Source: Blasia pusilla
Lineage: Eukaryota > Marchantiophyta > Marchantiopsida > Blasiales
Assembly: GCA_050084515.1 (NCBI GenBank)
Contig: CM114271.1
Location: 56,730,001-56,794,000 of the forward strand
Direction of reading: 5' to 3'
DNA length: 64,000 nucleotides
The position numbers were made by a program, and so were the translations under genes. The notes under the pieces are model-generated. The model ran no database searches. It was given only the letters and a program-made list of their open reading frames with translations, and was not told the DNA's origin. Shown piece by piece: positions 1 to 11,262 of the stretch; the stretch's first letter is position 1, and each line of letters opens with the position of its first letter.

Positions 1-3000
1 ATGTGTCTGTCAATGGGTAGTTGTCCTGTAAGTGCCAATGAAAAACCCTCTTTAGAGGATGTTCCAAAGGAAGAAATTGTCAATTATCTGCTTTCCTTAT
101 GATGGTATGGCTGGCAGGATCATGGAGTTTGAGAGTTTACACAGCGATGCCTGCTCCTTGGTGGTATTATTATCCTCTCTTGTTTGTAGTTCTCTAATTA
201 TTTGTCCCGTTTGAGGTTAGTTGTTGCCCATGATGATACCTCCTCAGGTATGGCAGTACACAAATGGTGTGATGTTGTGGGTATCATAATGAGGACTACT
301 TCTGTGTTGGGGTGTAGGAGATGTAGAGAATGTCAGTGCTTCTCTTTTGTTGGGCACCTCTAGATCTATAGAAGTCACAGGATTGGATCAACAGAACCGT
401 GGGTACTATGTACAGTTTGAATTGATTAGATGGTTAATCATGGAAAAGGTTTTTATATGCAGCCCTATTGACTGATGTATGTTGATAGGACTCATGAAAA
501 TGACAGTCAATTGCTGAATAAAGGGAGCTGTCTCCTGAAATGCCTGATCCTTGGTTACATAGTTTATTCCATAGTCCAAAGGCAAAGGCTTAGGCAAAGG
601 TTTGGCCTTCAGGGTGGCAGTCATGTTGTGTAGATTGTGCCTGGTAGTTGTGGGTTTCGCAGAACTTCCAAGCACAATCAGGGGGAGTCCTGTAATATGT
701 GAATTCTGTAATATTTGGAGGAAAAGGTATCTAATGACCGCCCTCACATGCTTGCCCTCTTGGTTCATGTGCACATGAAAACTCACATTTCCTTACTCCA
801 TTCATAATAATCGGAGGTCACCCTTTGGTCCAAATGAAATCCAACGTAAATGAAGTCTGACGAAGCTTTTAAGTGTGAAGTCAAGTATCGCCAGGAAAGT
901 TTATCCTCCAAAGTTGGCATCTGTATTATTAATGGAGATGTGCCTCCCGATTTTCAAGCTTTCTCCCCAAAGAAAATAGGGTTGGGTGATCTTTGAAGTC
1001 ACTTTGAATATTCTTAGCTAAAAAAATTGTTTAGCAAATAGATAATAACACTCAAATTATACGGAACTTAAATCATGCCACTGCACTGTATTTGTCTATA
1101 CTCGAAAACTCTATAGTCAGGTGGAACCCTTTCCGCCGAAAAGAAGTTTTTTTTAATATTCGTATTAGTGCCAAACCGTTTTATACTTCCGATAGTTCTT
1201 ACTGTCGATTTGGATTGTTCGTTGGTTCAGCCAAAGAAAATATTCAAAATGGGATTCGAAAGCTAAATTGTCCAATCATTTAATGATGGATACATCAAAA
1301 TTACTTTTATTTTTTATTATGGGTGGTATGGGCCCAATCACTAGTAAGAGCCGTTACATATATGCTTTCTTTTTCTAGGGGTGGGCATGCAACTTTGGTT
1401 TCTTTTTTCCTTGGTTGGGCATGCCATTTTGGTTTGTATGATTTCTCCATATTATATATGTTCGTATGACTTTAATAGCACATGAATGGATCTTTAGCCT
1501 CCCATTACATCCGTCCTATTTCCTCCCCTTCCTATTCATCCTCCTCGTGGTGGAATACACCTGCATGTTCGTATACGAACTACAACTTTGCAACTGGCAA
1601 TTGGAAAAAAAACTTCCGGTCTGTCCTATTCTCTCCCCTCTCGAGGTACCAAATTTTGGTTCCGTCTTATTCTCTTCCTCCCATGGTATACACCTAGTAT
1701 ACAAACTAGTGGTGATTTGTATAGGAACTGCAAGTTTTTTTTCTTGTTTCTCTCTCACCTCAAAGGACCAAATATTGGTTTTGCATGTTATAAATGATAA
1801 TTTACAATGATCATGCCATTCACTCATGATGAAAATGACTTTTTCAAGAGATCTTTGATGTGGAAAACAACAACAATGTGGGCAAGGAAAGATGATCAAT
1901 GCATTAATATTCGACCAATTTGGATGAGTCTTGCTTTTGTTTCTTCATACAACAATGTCCTACGGGTTCCTACAATCTCTTTCTACATTTCAACTTGTCA
2001 CATTATGATTGATTGCAATTAGACCAAGGTCTTATTTTTGGATTAGGGTCACATTGGTTGGAGTTTGGACAAAATCTCTATGCTAAGAGCACACAAATGG
2101 ATTAGGCCACTTAGGATCCTCTAGATTGGTCATAAATTAAGAAATTTGTTCACATATTTTCTTCCAAGGACACAAAATGGCTTTTGGTCCTAAGTCTATG
2201 ATGTTGGTAGTAAGAAGTTATATGCACTTAACTATTGTGTGATGTCCTTCCAAATGATAACACATATTATGATCAGAGAAAAGTTTACTATATATGAGTA
2301 TGGTCACTTTATGTATTCTTGAAAGTTATGCTTTTTTTATTGTAAAAAGTGAAACGTCTCAAATCGTAAGTAATATTAGTTCAAACTTTGGTTCATTTTC
2401 ATGGATGACTTACATATCGTGTGTATCACTATGAGACTATTGCAAAGTTTAGTGTCTTGTTTTTGGCCTTGCAAAGCCTTTTTTATGCCAACGCCAAGCG
2501 CGTGGAGAAAAAATTGAAAGCGAAGTATTCAATGCCAAACATCCTTTCATACTGTGTATCATTTTACAAAAATCTTGAGGTCAAGTCTAGAGTTTGATGG
2601 ATCACCTCACGATCATAAACACTATCCCACTTAGCGAGAATCTTGAGTAACCAAACCTTTGTCATGGACCAAACAAAAATTTTGAGAAGTAATTGCAACA
2701 ATTTTCCCTCGTTACAAGTTTCATTGGTAAATGAATCACTAAATGACAAAATTATCACTTGAAAAAAGAAAAGAAAAACCTTGAATTACCCAAAAAGATT
2801 GAACATCTCACACATATTTGTGAATCCTTGATTTAATCATGCAAAAATTTTGAGGCAATTGGTTGGAGCTTTGGAGACTTTCCGATGATACTTTTGAGAC
2901 AATTGGACAATCATATTGAGATATTTGGAAAGTTTTTTGAGATTTGATTTTTTATTATTTTATAGAAATGTTTATGGGCTTTCCCTCCCTCTCCTTTCAC

Positions 3001-4120
3001 CTTTTTCATCTCTACAACTCTAATTAGGAAGAAGTAGGTGTGTATGATCGAAGATCAACAAGTTAGCAATAAAAATATTCTTCATATGCATTCAAAATGT
3101 AGCATGGCATGCAGATGTTAGAGCATTTCTCAAGAGAGAGAGATAGATGACTATAGACAAGAAGATAGAAATTTACCATACAAAGTTATGTATGAAGATC
3201 CCTCCTAATATGCAACATGATCTCCAAAACAAGACTCTTATGGGAAATGGAGAGAGGATGAAAGTTACCCAATTGAGTGAAATAGAGGAGATAATGTTAT
3301 TCCAACCAGATACATAGGAAGCAACAAGAAATATTTTTTGGCATTCAATGAATAAAAATGCAAAGTCCATTCAAAATTTTGGTGAACATCATGATAATGT
3401 CTCCATAAGTTGAAATGATAATTGAATTAGTGTTCTCCAAAATTGCATATGGACAAAGTTGGTATCCGCGAACATTTCCATGTCCATGGACTTAGGTCCG
3501 TCCTATGGAAGGATTTGTCTATGTGGGCCTCACCTACCCTTTTTTATCCCTCCCCTCCCCTCCCCCCCCAAATTAGGGGCCCCAACTCATCTCTATAACC
3601 CTTGCTACCCCATCCACCCCTACCCTACTGCCCACCATGAGCAATAAGTATGGGCCCCACATCTTACAATCCATGTCCACGAACGTGTCCAGACTTGCCC
3701 GTCCAAGTTTGTCTTAGGGATGATCTTTTCTTCCAATCTCTTCCTCCCTTGCTATCCCACGGGAGGGTCACATCACACACACACGTCTCTGTATAGGGGT
3801 GGGATAGGGTTTAAGGATGGGCCCTACCTCTTGCAATTTATGTCGGCGAACATGTCCAGACTTGTCCATCCAAGTCCATCTTAGGAATAATCTTGTCCTT
3901 TTTTTTTCCAACCATAGTATATTCAAAAGAAGGATCATAAAAAATTGAATGGTTGGTGAGTCAAGTAGAGAGGACCAGTGTGCGTATATACAGGGCGAAA
4001 GAATATGTTGCAATTTGTCTCAAACCATCTCAGAATATAAGTGAGAAACATGGAAATTCATTAAATTGGATATATTCATTCTCGTAACCTTGTATGCAAA
4101 AAATGAAGGTGGTGTGTTTG
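1..4120. other. AT-rich intergenic DNA without a recognisable gene
   Basis: Only short open frames are present. The longest is 126 codons on the minus strand at 406-786, and it resembles nothing I know. The base composition and scattered stops fit old repeat-derived sequence. A GC-richer patch at 3.45-3.9 kb holds an imperfect direct repeat that is listed separately. Confidence 0.6.
3649..3898 (+). repeat. imperfect direct repeat, two copies of about 85 bp
   Basis: Copies at about 3649-3734 and 3816-3898 share TGGGCCC, CATGTCC, GTCCAGACTTG and GTCCAAGT blocks in the same order. A weaker partial third copy lies near 3470-3520. No coding potential is visible. Confidence 0.55.
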
Positions 4121-4213
4121 GGTGGAGAGAATACTTTCTCAAGCTCATGAGATAGTAGCTTTTGTGAAGAAAAGAACTTGGATGGTGACAAAGTTCATTA
4201 AAACCAACCTATT

Positions 4214-4396
4214 GAAAAGATGATTGTTGCTCAACTAATACAAGATTTGCCAAAAACTTATAATCTTGGGAGGTCTCTTAGAATTGAGGAAGGAATTGAA
4301 GCATTCCATGCCCTCGTGGCCTCATATGCATTTAGGGAGAATTTTAATGGAGGGATACAAGGAAAAGGGAGAAGGAAATTGAGTCTATTGTGGTAA
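4214..4396 (+). pseudogene. possible copia gag remnant
   Basis: An open stretch of 60 codons on the plus strand has the helical, charged character of a copia-type gag (it begins EKMIVAQLIQDLPKTYNL). An overlapping frame just downstream reads YCGK, like the first half of a gag zinc knuckle. Stops and frame changes interrupt it on both sides. The assignment rests on general resemblance only, and unrelated repeat DNA is the alternative. Confidence 0.25.
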
Positions 4397-5195
4397 GTCT
4401 AGACTCACCGTGATTTAAAGGTGGAAGATAACGAATTGGTTGGTGCGGCTCTGCCAAAAATTAGTCTTCTTATAGTGTGCCATGGACACACTATAAGTAG
4501 AATAATTTATAATATGATGATGAGACACATGTATGTTTTTATGTTTAAGATAATTGAAGAGGTACATTCTTTACGGCCCTTGCATATTCTCCTTGTTGTT
4601 TTTCCTCTCCATCTAGCCTGTCTATATATCCTACACACATTTTTATAATTACTATCTCCCTACAGACCCTATCCCTCTCAAAGGGTTGTACACTAGTTTC
4701 ATGCAACTCTAAGGCTTGGTGCTAATGGTTGACATCATATTTTTTAGTGACTACAGAAAGAGATGTGGAAATGGTTTCAATTGTCTTCATCTTTCCATTG
4801 GGACCACATCCACATAAATTACATGGTTTGGGATACATTCTTGTCCCATATAATCTTGTTGATAATATTTAGGATGCTATTGAATTTACGAAGTCATGGA
4901 GACTTGTAAGAAAAGGATCTAGAGGATATATGTAGATGTGCAAAAATGAATGGATGACATAGAAATGGGGCTTTAGGGGCTATCTCCACGTAGATAATAT
5001 CTTTGATGGTTCATTTGAGCATGTGTCTCATCCTACCTTATGCCCCTTGGAAGGAGACATAGTTGATGATATTATGGAAGATTGGATTCGAGAGCACAAG
5101 CAACAACGTAGGACTACGGATAGCATAAAGCTAATATATCCACTTAGTATGACCCTAATATTTTTGCAATAGTAGGCATTCTAAATTATGCCATT

Positions 5196-6069
5196 AAGTG
5201 AATTATCCAACTACAAATGGGAGGGTCACTTCACTCTTGCATACGCCCTATGCAACGCCTTGTGTGGCACCAAGTTGGTACACTATAGACATAGGCAATG
5301 TCTTAGTGATCCTACACTCACCGCATCCAAAAACTCTAATGGGCTCATCCATGCACGAACATGATGTGCACTCATCACCACTCGTGATCTCGAATCACCC
5401 AAGATCGGAAAATTCTCTAGGATGTTCCTACAAGTGTCGCAAGATCCTCATCATCTCCCAAAACATTCTGGACCAAGTATCATCTAAACTACTACCTCGT
5501 CTAGCACTCGACTGACCTTGACATTGCCAACCAACATTGACCAAATCAATGGTCCCTACCCGATCCAAGTCCTTTGCTCTCGACAAAGAAATGTCCCTCG
5601 GTAGGGAACTCTAGGACTTTTGTACGGCCGACGTAGACAAAAAGTCAAGAAAATGGAGGCGTAACTCTGCCACATGTTAAAGTGAGACGCACCTCTCAAC
5701 CTCGTCAAGCTTTATATACAAATATTGTTGCACACGCACTCCTACTGGCAACATAGCTGCCAACCTAGTGTTGATCCCTCCAAAGAGATCCACCACTCGA
5801 ATACCCTCCTATGGGATGTGCCACTCAATTGGTGTAGTGTCCAAGGTTGTCATCGTAGCACTCCCCGCTACCTCAGATTCCTTTGACCCATCACACTCTA
5901 GTGCAAACGTCTTGCTCCTTGTCATCTGCACGTGCTCATCAACAAAGCGTCAAAGCTCCTCACTCGATCCCCACAACAACACCTCTCCTCCACGGAATAA
6001 CGCAACTACCATAACACTCCTCTCTGTAGAAGTGTCAGTCACGGGTATGTGGTGGTGTCAGATAATGAC
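5196..6069 (-). pseudogene. retroelement-encoded C5-cytosine methyltransferase-like domain (decayed)
   Basis: Read on the minus strand, the region gives a linker (LDTTPIEWHIP, near 5811-5845), then motif I of C5-DNA methyltransferases (VVDLFGGINTRLAAML, near 5760-5800). Next comes a motif IV-like block GWQCQGQS at 5510-5533, followed by SLDD and MFWEMMRILRHL. After a frame change it reads LGDSRSRVVMSAHHVRAWM, FLDAVSVGS and TNLVP. The Cys of motif IV is kept, but the usual Pro before it is Gln. In-frame stops (for example 5809-5811 and 5428-5430) and at least one frameshift near 5.4 kb make it non-functional. It follows a gag and protease on the same strand, so I read it as part of a gypsy-type pol. 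The motif order is seen directly; the family assignment is from memory of such elements. Confidence 0.6.
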
Positions 6070-6104
6070 GGAGGGTATTCGAGTGGTGTATCTCTTTGGA
6101 GGGA
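6070..6104 (+). repeat. second, inverted copy of methyltransferase motif I
   Basis: These 35 bases on the plus strand match the reverse complement of 5775-5809 with about one mismatch, giving GIRVVYLFGG. The copy joins directly to the inverted protease copy at about 6098, so two element fragments were fused in the opposite orientation. Confidence 0.7.
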
Positions 6105-6716
6105 GCAAGTGCGACGCAATTAATCACCCGACATGAAGTCATGGTTAGCATTCAACCAAGATATCCGACAAATGAGTCCGTGGTGTGCACGAAGGCAAAA
6201 ATGATCGATGTCGAGTCCTATAACATCTTGGTTGGTCGAGCACTGTTGTACCCGATGGGATTTTCCTTGGATTACTAGAAGGAGTCAGTATCCTACAGAC
6301 CAAGATGGTAGTCATGTGATGCGCGACTTAGCTCATTATCCATTTGATTCATGGGTGGAGTGATCAAGCAACGGCCATGAGAGATGGCTATATTAGTAGC
6401 ATTCAATAGCGCCATCACTTGGCTTGATGATTTGATTGAGGGGTATGTCCATGGATGTAGGGGACATCAAACGGATAATGAGCTAAGTCGCGCATCACAT
6501 GACTACCATCTTGGTCTGTAGGATGCTGACTCCTTCTAGTAATCCAAGGAAAATCCCATGGGGTACAACAGTGCTCGACCAACCAAGATGTTATAGGACT
6601 CGACATCGATCATTATTGCCTTCGTGCACACCACGGACTCATTTGTCGGATGTCTTGGTTGAATGCTAACCATGACTTCATGTCGGGTGATTAATTGCGT
6701 CGGACTTGCTCCATCC
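6098..6716. repeat. long inverted repeat, arms of about 251 bp
   Basis: Arm 6098-6348 and arm 6466-6716 are reverse complements with about seven mismatches (roughly 97 percent identity), separated by 117 bp. Both arms encode the same retropepsin tail (LVGRALLYPMGFSLDY) on opposite strands. Transcription through it would give a long double-stranded RNA stem. Confidence 0.85.
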
Positions 6717-6802
6717 AAGGACGTCTCTATTTTGAATGAACAACGCTCCACGTTGGCCCTCGTCAGGCCCAATCCAATAAATGCCATCTTCCCCAACATC
6801 AA
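6466..6802 (-). pseudogene. retrotransposon aspartic protease, C-terminal part
   Basis: The minus-strand frame runs through LITRHEVMVSIQP, TNESVVCTKA and YNILVGRALLYPMGFSLDY, then (in a shifted frame) KESASYRPRW. This is the layout of the C-terminal half of gypsy-type retropepsins, including the hydrophobic ILVG segment. The N-terminal half with the catalytic Asp is not visible. The fragment lies between gag and the methyltransferase-like domain on the same strand. Confidence 0.5.
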
Positions 6803-7199
6803 AGGTTGTGCTCCAAAACTACGGGTTGCGGACTAAACACTCTACCTACTAGACTCACCAAATGGAAGACCTCTCCCCAGTTATCCAACAAAACAACACC
6901 ATGAGAAACCATGGCACGCTCTATCGGGTTCAAGGAAGCCTGGCGAATCCTTTCCCACTAGAGAGCAAACAACATGTCCTAGTATTCCTTTCTGGCAAGT
7001 CCAGTCACCTAACTACCAACTGAATGTCAAACATATGCTGTCTGAATATAAACGGACACTATTCACTATTAATTTCATCATTCTCATTCTGATTCTATCT
7101 TGGCAATCATTCATCGTTTGACCCAAATGGAGAATTATATGAAACTCACATCTCTAGGAATTTTGATCAAGACCCAATGGCAGGGTCCACATTGCCTCA

Positions 7200-8750
7200 C
7201 AGAAGGTAAGAAATTGAGCAAGCTTGGTCTATCTCATGGCCTCCCCTCTCTATGGATCCAACTCTACGACTGCTTCACAAGTAACAACCACGGCTACCTC
7301 CATCTGCGCAGTCCCGCATAGCCAACCAAGATTCTCTATGTCGCTGGCTACTCCATATGATGTTGATGCCATCGATCCGACATTGGGTAACCCTAATGCC
7401 ATAGCGGAAATTTGTTGCTGCAACTGCTCTATCTAAACAACCATCCTAGCATCACGCCTTGTGTCTCCCTCAATGCGACTAGGTGGTAGACCTCCACCTC
7501 CTTTATGGGCGTATCCACCATCCCCTTGGGCAAATCCAAATCCTCGTCTCCCAACAGGACCACTTGGCACACGACCTCTAGGCCCACCCGGACCACCAAC
7601 TCGCTCTGGTGCTCTCTCTAGCCCTTGGTCTAGACATAGCTTGGGATGTAAGCTAAATCACTTGACCCTCATATCACCATACCACAAACAATGGTCACAC
7701 TAATAGACTTATGGTGTGGGCTCATCTCCTCCTCCACGATGAGGCAAGCATCCACTATCCTAAAGGGTGAAATCTTGTTGGCAACGGGATCCACCATATA
7801 CCCAAGAAATAGATGTTGGCGGCTGCTACTACGCCGCATATAATGGCGTATGTCTCTATGGCACAGACTATTGGCAACCCCTTGAGCTTGTGGTGCCACA
7901 TTCCTCTCTCGGAATCCACGTAGCTGCATTGGAGGTGTAGGCAATCGTGACTCCTCCCGTGCATGATTCATGGTTGCTACACTCTCCTCAACCATGTTGC
8001 GCTCAATACACTCCGCTATCTCAAAAACATCTCTCAATGTAGATGAGGTGCGTATCAAAATTATCGCATCTCTCACTAGTCTTCGCAAGTCTCGTTCCAA
8101 CATCCCATACCACGTCTGAACAACGTGGGCCTATGTCATCCCCTAAGTGACACTAATCAAATGACGTAGATGAGTAAATGCCTCCTGAAAACTCTCTCCC
8201 ACGCGCCTATGGAAATTGTGGATGCTCTGCAACTTCTCAGTCCGTACCCCTTGAGAATTCCTTCGCAACTTTGCAAAGAACTCAACCACGGGATGAACCT
8301 AGGGCAAAATCCACTAGACGATGCAACTACCCCAGTTTGAATCATCCCTCCCAAAACCTCACTAGTGGTAGAGGAAGTAGCCTCTCCTAGCACCTCTTCC
8401 TCGTTTGCAAATGGCCAAATCCATGATACATAATGTGGGTCATAGTAGAATATCCAAGCCTCAATCTCAAGTACATACCGTTGATAAAAATCATGATAAT
8501 GGTCCATAGGTGTCCCCTCTACGTGCCAGAACATTCCGTTCCATGTTGTGAACGGGTTGAACTCTCTACAATTCCTAGCCCTCTACGAATCACACCAACT
8601 CCTAAACTCCGCAATGAAGTCATGCAACTCTATAGTATCCACAAACTCCCAAAAACCAACGTAGTCTTCTACCCTGATTGTCCATCATGTACATCAAGAC
8701 GGTAGGACTACTCATTGTAGGCGGTGATGTACTAACAAACTCTTCTTTGT
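7200..8750 (-). pseudogene. gypsy-type gag remnant
   Basis: The best block is on the minus strand at about 8160-8290: VVEFFAKLRRNSQGVRTEKL, then HNFHRRVGESFQEAFTHLRH. This is the retrotransposon gag helical core. It is continued in another frame at 7669-8103 (MLERDLRRLVRDA, IAECIERNMVEE). A Gly/Arg/Pro-rich stretch follows at about 7460-7620, as expected near a gag C-terminus. A possible start (MSSPTVLMYMMDNQ) lies near 8735. Frame changes and stops show the gene is dead. With the protease and methyltransferase-like pieces downstream on the same strand, it belongs to one element. Confidence 0.55.
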
Positions 8751-10776
8751 TATGAGGATGACAGAGAAGGAGGTCGAGGTGATCCCTTATATAGAGACCC
8801 TCGAAACCTCGCTCCACTTCGTGTAAAACCCCTAGAGCTACTCTCCGGTCCACAACTTCACCTCTTCACCTCTCAAAGTCCCAAAAGGACACCATGATGA
8901 CCCTCGTGACCCTCTCATATGATCACTCCTAATCTCTCGAGAAATCCCTCAATCACTTAACCTAAACATGCGGCACTCAATCTACACTGCCTCTTACTAA
9001 GACGTATACGGTGCGGAAAATCATTCATCTATTGCCTCATCAATATAGCATACCCTCAACTCTAGATATCCCACATAGGTCTATGTCCCCTAACCACATA
9101 CATCAATGATGCTCTCAACATCCGCACAAACCCCAATATCCCAAAAACTACCCAATACCAAGAAACTACCTCACACGTGTGGGGAAAAATATCAGAATGG
9201 ATAACCTAAACAATGTCGGTTTCGCTCCTCAGAAACTAAAAATCTCAACCCCAACTCAATCAGAAGGCCAAAACTCCTCTAATGAGCAAGTCGTACTCCT
9301 CTGACGTTAACAACACTCCAACCTCTTCGATATGCGGTGCGGATATAGTAGTATAGTACGGCATTGACTGCAAAGAATGACTACAAATGGCATGGCACTT
9401 GGTGATGGGATAAAACATGAGGCGATATTCCCTCCTCTATCAGCAATACACGCTATGCTCCTTAATGTTGGTGCGGCTCCACGATTGAGACCGTGCGGTG
9501 CAGCCACAAGCGGCGCAACAATCGGTGGCGCGTTTCGGCTATAGACGTCAAAATAGAATACTCGATCGTTGTTGAGCGGCTACCAATAATGAATTATAGC
9601 AAATAGGAGTGAAAATTCTGACCCCATCAGTCACAAGGTCAACTCCCATCACTAGATCGTACTTGCAAGTAGTTGGTACGCGAGGGTGATGACGTCATAG
9701 TTGCAATGATCCAGCTGTTGTTGTTAGGGCTCAACAACTCCTAGTGGTCATATAGAAGACAATGGTGGCCCCAAGTCACAAAGAGCAATGGTCCTCAATG
9801 CTTATTGTCCAATAGACAACAATGAAGAAATTGTCCGCGAATGGTCATAAATATCATCGACAACGGCCAACGGACAGAGCTCGAATAGCTTAGACATACA
9901 GTGAAGGTAAATGGTAATTATGATAGCTCACATATGGATAATTATGGCTATGTTTTAACCTACGTATTTATCTTTTTCCCACTCCACTAACCCCTTAAAC
10001 CAAGGGTCAACTCACTAAAATTATCTCACATTTTGCTTATACTGCAAGCCTCATAAATCTTGAGTCAACACCCACTAAAGAAAATTTCCACTTGAATTTA
10101 ACCTCAAATCACTTTTTTTCCTTGTCCTATGCACTAAGATAAAACTATTTTTACTTTTTTCTACCTCTCAACTAAGAATTTTACCAAAAATTCCGAAATT
10201 GCTGATTCCTTTACAACTTGGCTATAGTAGCCTGTGGAAACGGTCACAACTTCATGCTCAAATGTCCAAATTGCGTACCTTTTTTTTGAAAATCTGCACA
10301 ACTTCTTGATCTATGACGTCATGAAATTGGTTTCCTATTCAACTTTCTATTAAAAAGTGGCAATGATTGTCGTGCAAACCGTGGCCTCCTCTCCTCCAAA
10401 AAATTTTGGCAGCGCTTCTATGCTGATTTTTCCCACAAAAAAACTAAGAAACTGTGCAAACTAACTCTAGCAAGCTACAAGGTAATCTCGAGAGCACTAG
10501 CATGGAGAACCCTTTCTCAATACTCAAATCCTATAAAAATAATTGGGCAAAGCATCCGCTCATACTCTCTGGTATGAAAATGTGCATAACAAAACACACA
10601 AACGAGGGTCTCTTGCTCACGTGAGTACTCCCATGAGCCGTTAAATGGGGAAAACAGTCCCCAACTTGCAAATACAATGAAAAATAGTGATTTTCCGCAT
10701 TGTAGAGCTCTCAATCTCTCATTCTCTCTTTATAAATCAAGGCTCTCTCTAAAAAGGGTCTCTCAAAGGTGTACAC

Positions 10777-10778
<2 letters not shown>
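8751..10778. other. non-coding DNA, probably 5' part of the decayed retroelement and AT-rich flank
   Basis: No gene is visible. The part up to about 9.9 kb is GC-richer, like the neighbouring gag, and may be leader or LTR sequence. I could not find paired LTR ends or a clear primer-binding site. From 9.95 kb the sequence turns AT-rich. Confidence 0.4.

Positions 10779-10862
<84 letters not shown>
10779..10862 (+). repeat. (CT)42 microsatellite
   Basis: Uninterrupted CT dinucleotides over 84 bases. Open frames through it (Ser-Leu or Arg-Glu repeats) are artefacts. Confidence 0.99.
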
Positions 10863-10865
<3 letters not shown>

Positions 10866-10874
10866 ATAAAAAAA

Positions 10875-11140
10875 TCAAGCGGTAGATGACCAAGAGGTTA
10901 GTTGAACAAACATAAGGTCCTCTTGAAGAGGTCTTGGATTCAACTCTCCCCTTGGACAGTGGGGGGCGGTCTCAATCCCAAGGCAGTGGCGTCCCCTATC
11001 TAGGGCATGGATGGTACATGTTCGAGAGAGAAAACGCCTTGTGTGCCTTTCATGTGTGTGCCTTGACAATGCTCCCAGATTAAAAATATGGATAAAATTC
11101 CAGGCCTTCAGAAAGAAAAATAAAAAAACAAAAATAAATA
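10875..11140 (+). mobile_element. tRNA-derived SINE
   Basis: A polymerase III-like promoter is visible: an A-box-like TGACCAAGAGG near 10887 and a B-box-like GGATTCAACTC near 10936, about 50 bp apart as in a tRNA head. An unrelated body follows, then an A-rich tail near 11117-11140. I could not define target-site duplications. It starts just after the CT repeat. Confidence 0.5.
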
Positions 11141-11157
11141 CCAAATCTAGATGTGAA

Positions 11158-11262
11158 GGTGCCCTTCAACTCTACTCAAAATAGCAACTTATCCAAAAAT
11201 AGTAAGTTGTTACATATGGCTCCAAATGAGCCAAAACAAAGGGGAAAATTGCATTAAAAGCA
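11158..11262 (+). repeat. dispersed repeat, copy 1 (short)
   Basis: It contains the block CTCCAAATGAGCCAAAA plus flanking ACTTA/CCAAAA/TAGTAAGT words that also occur in order at 40262-40475 and, more diverged, at 42549-42750. Identity of the parent element is unknown. Confidence 0.45.

Noticed and set aside
10677-10893. Open frames of Ser-Leu or Arg-Glu repeats
   Set aside because: They are produced by the CT microsatellite.
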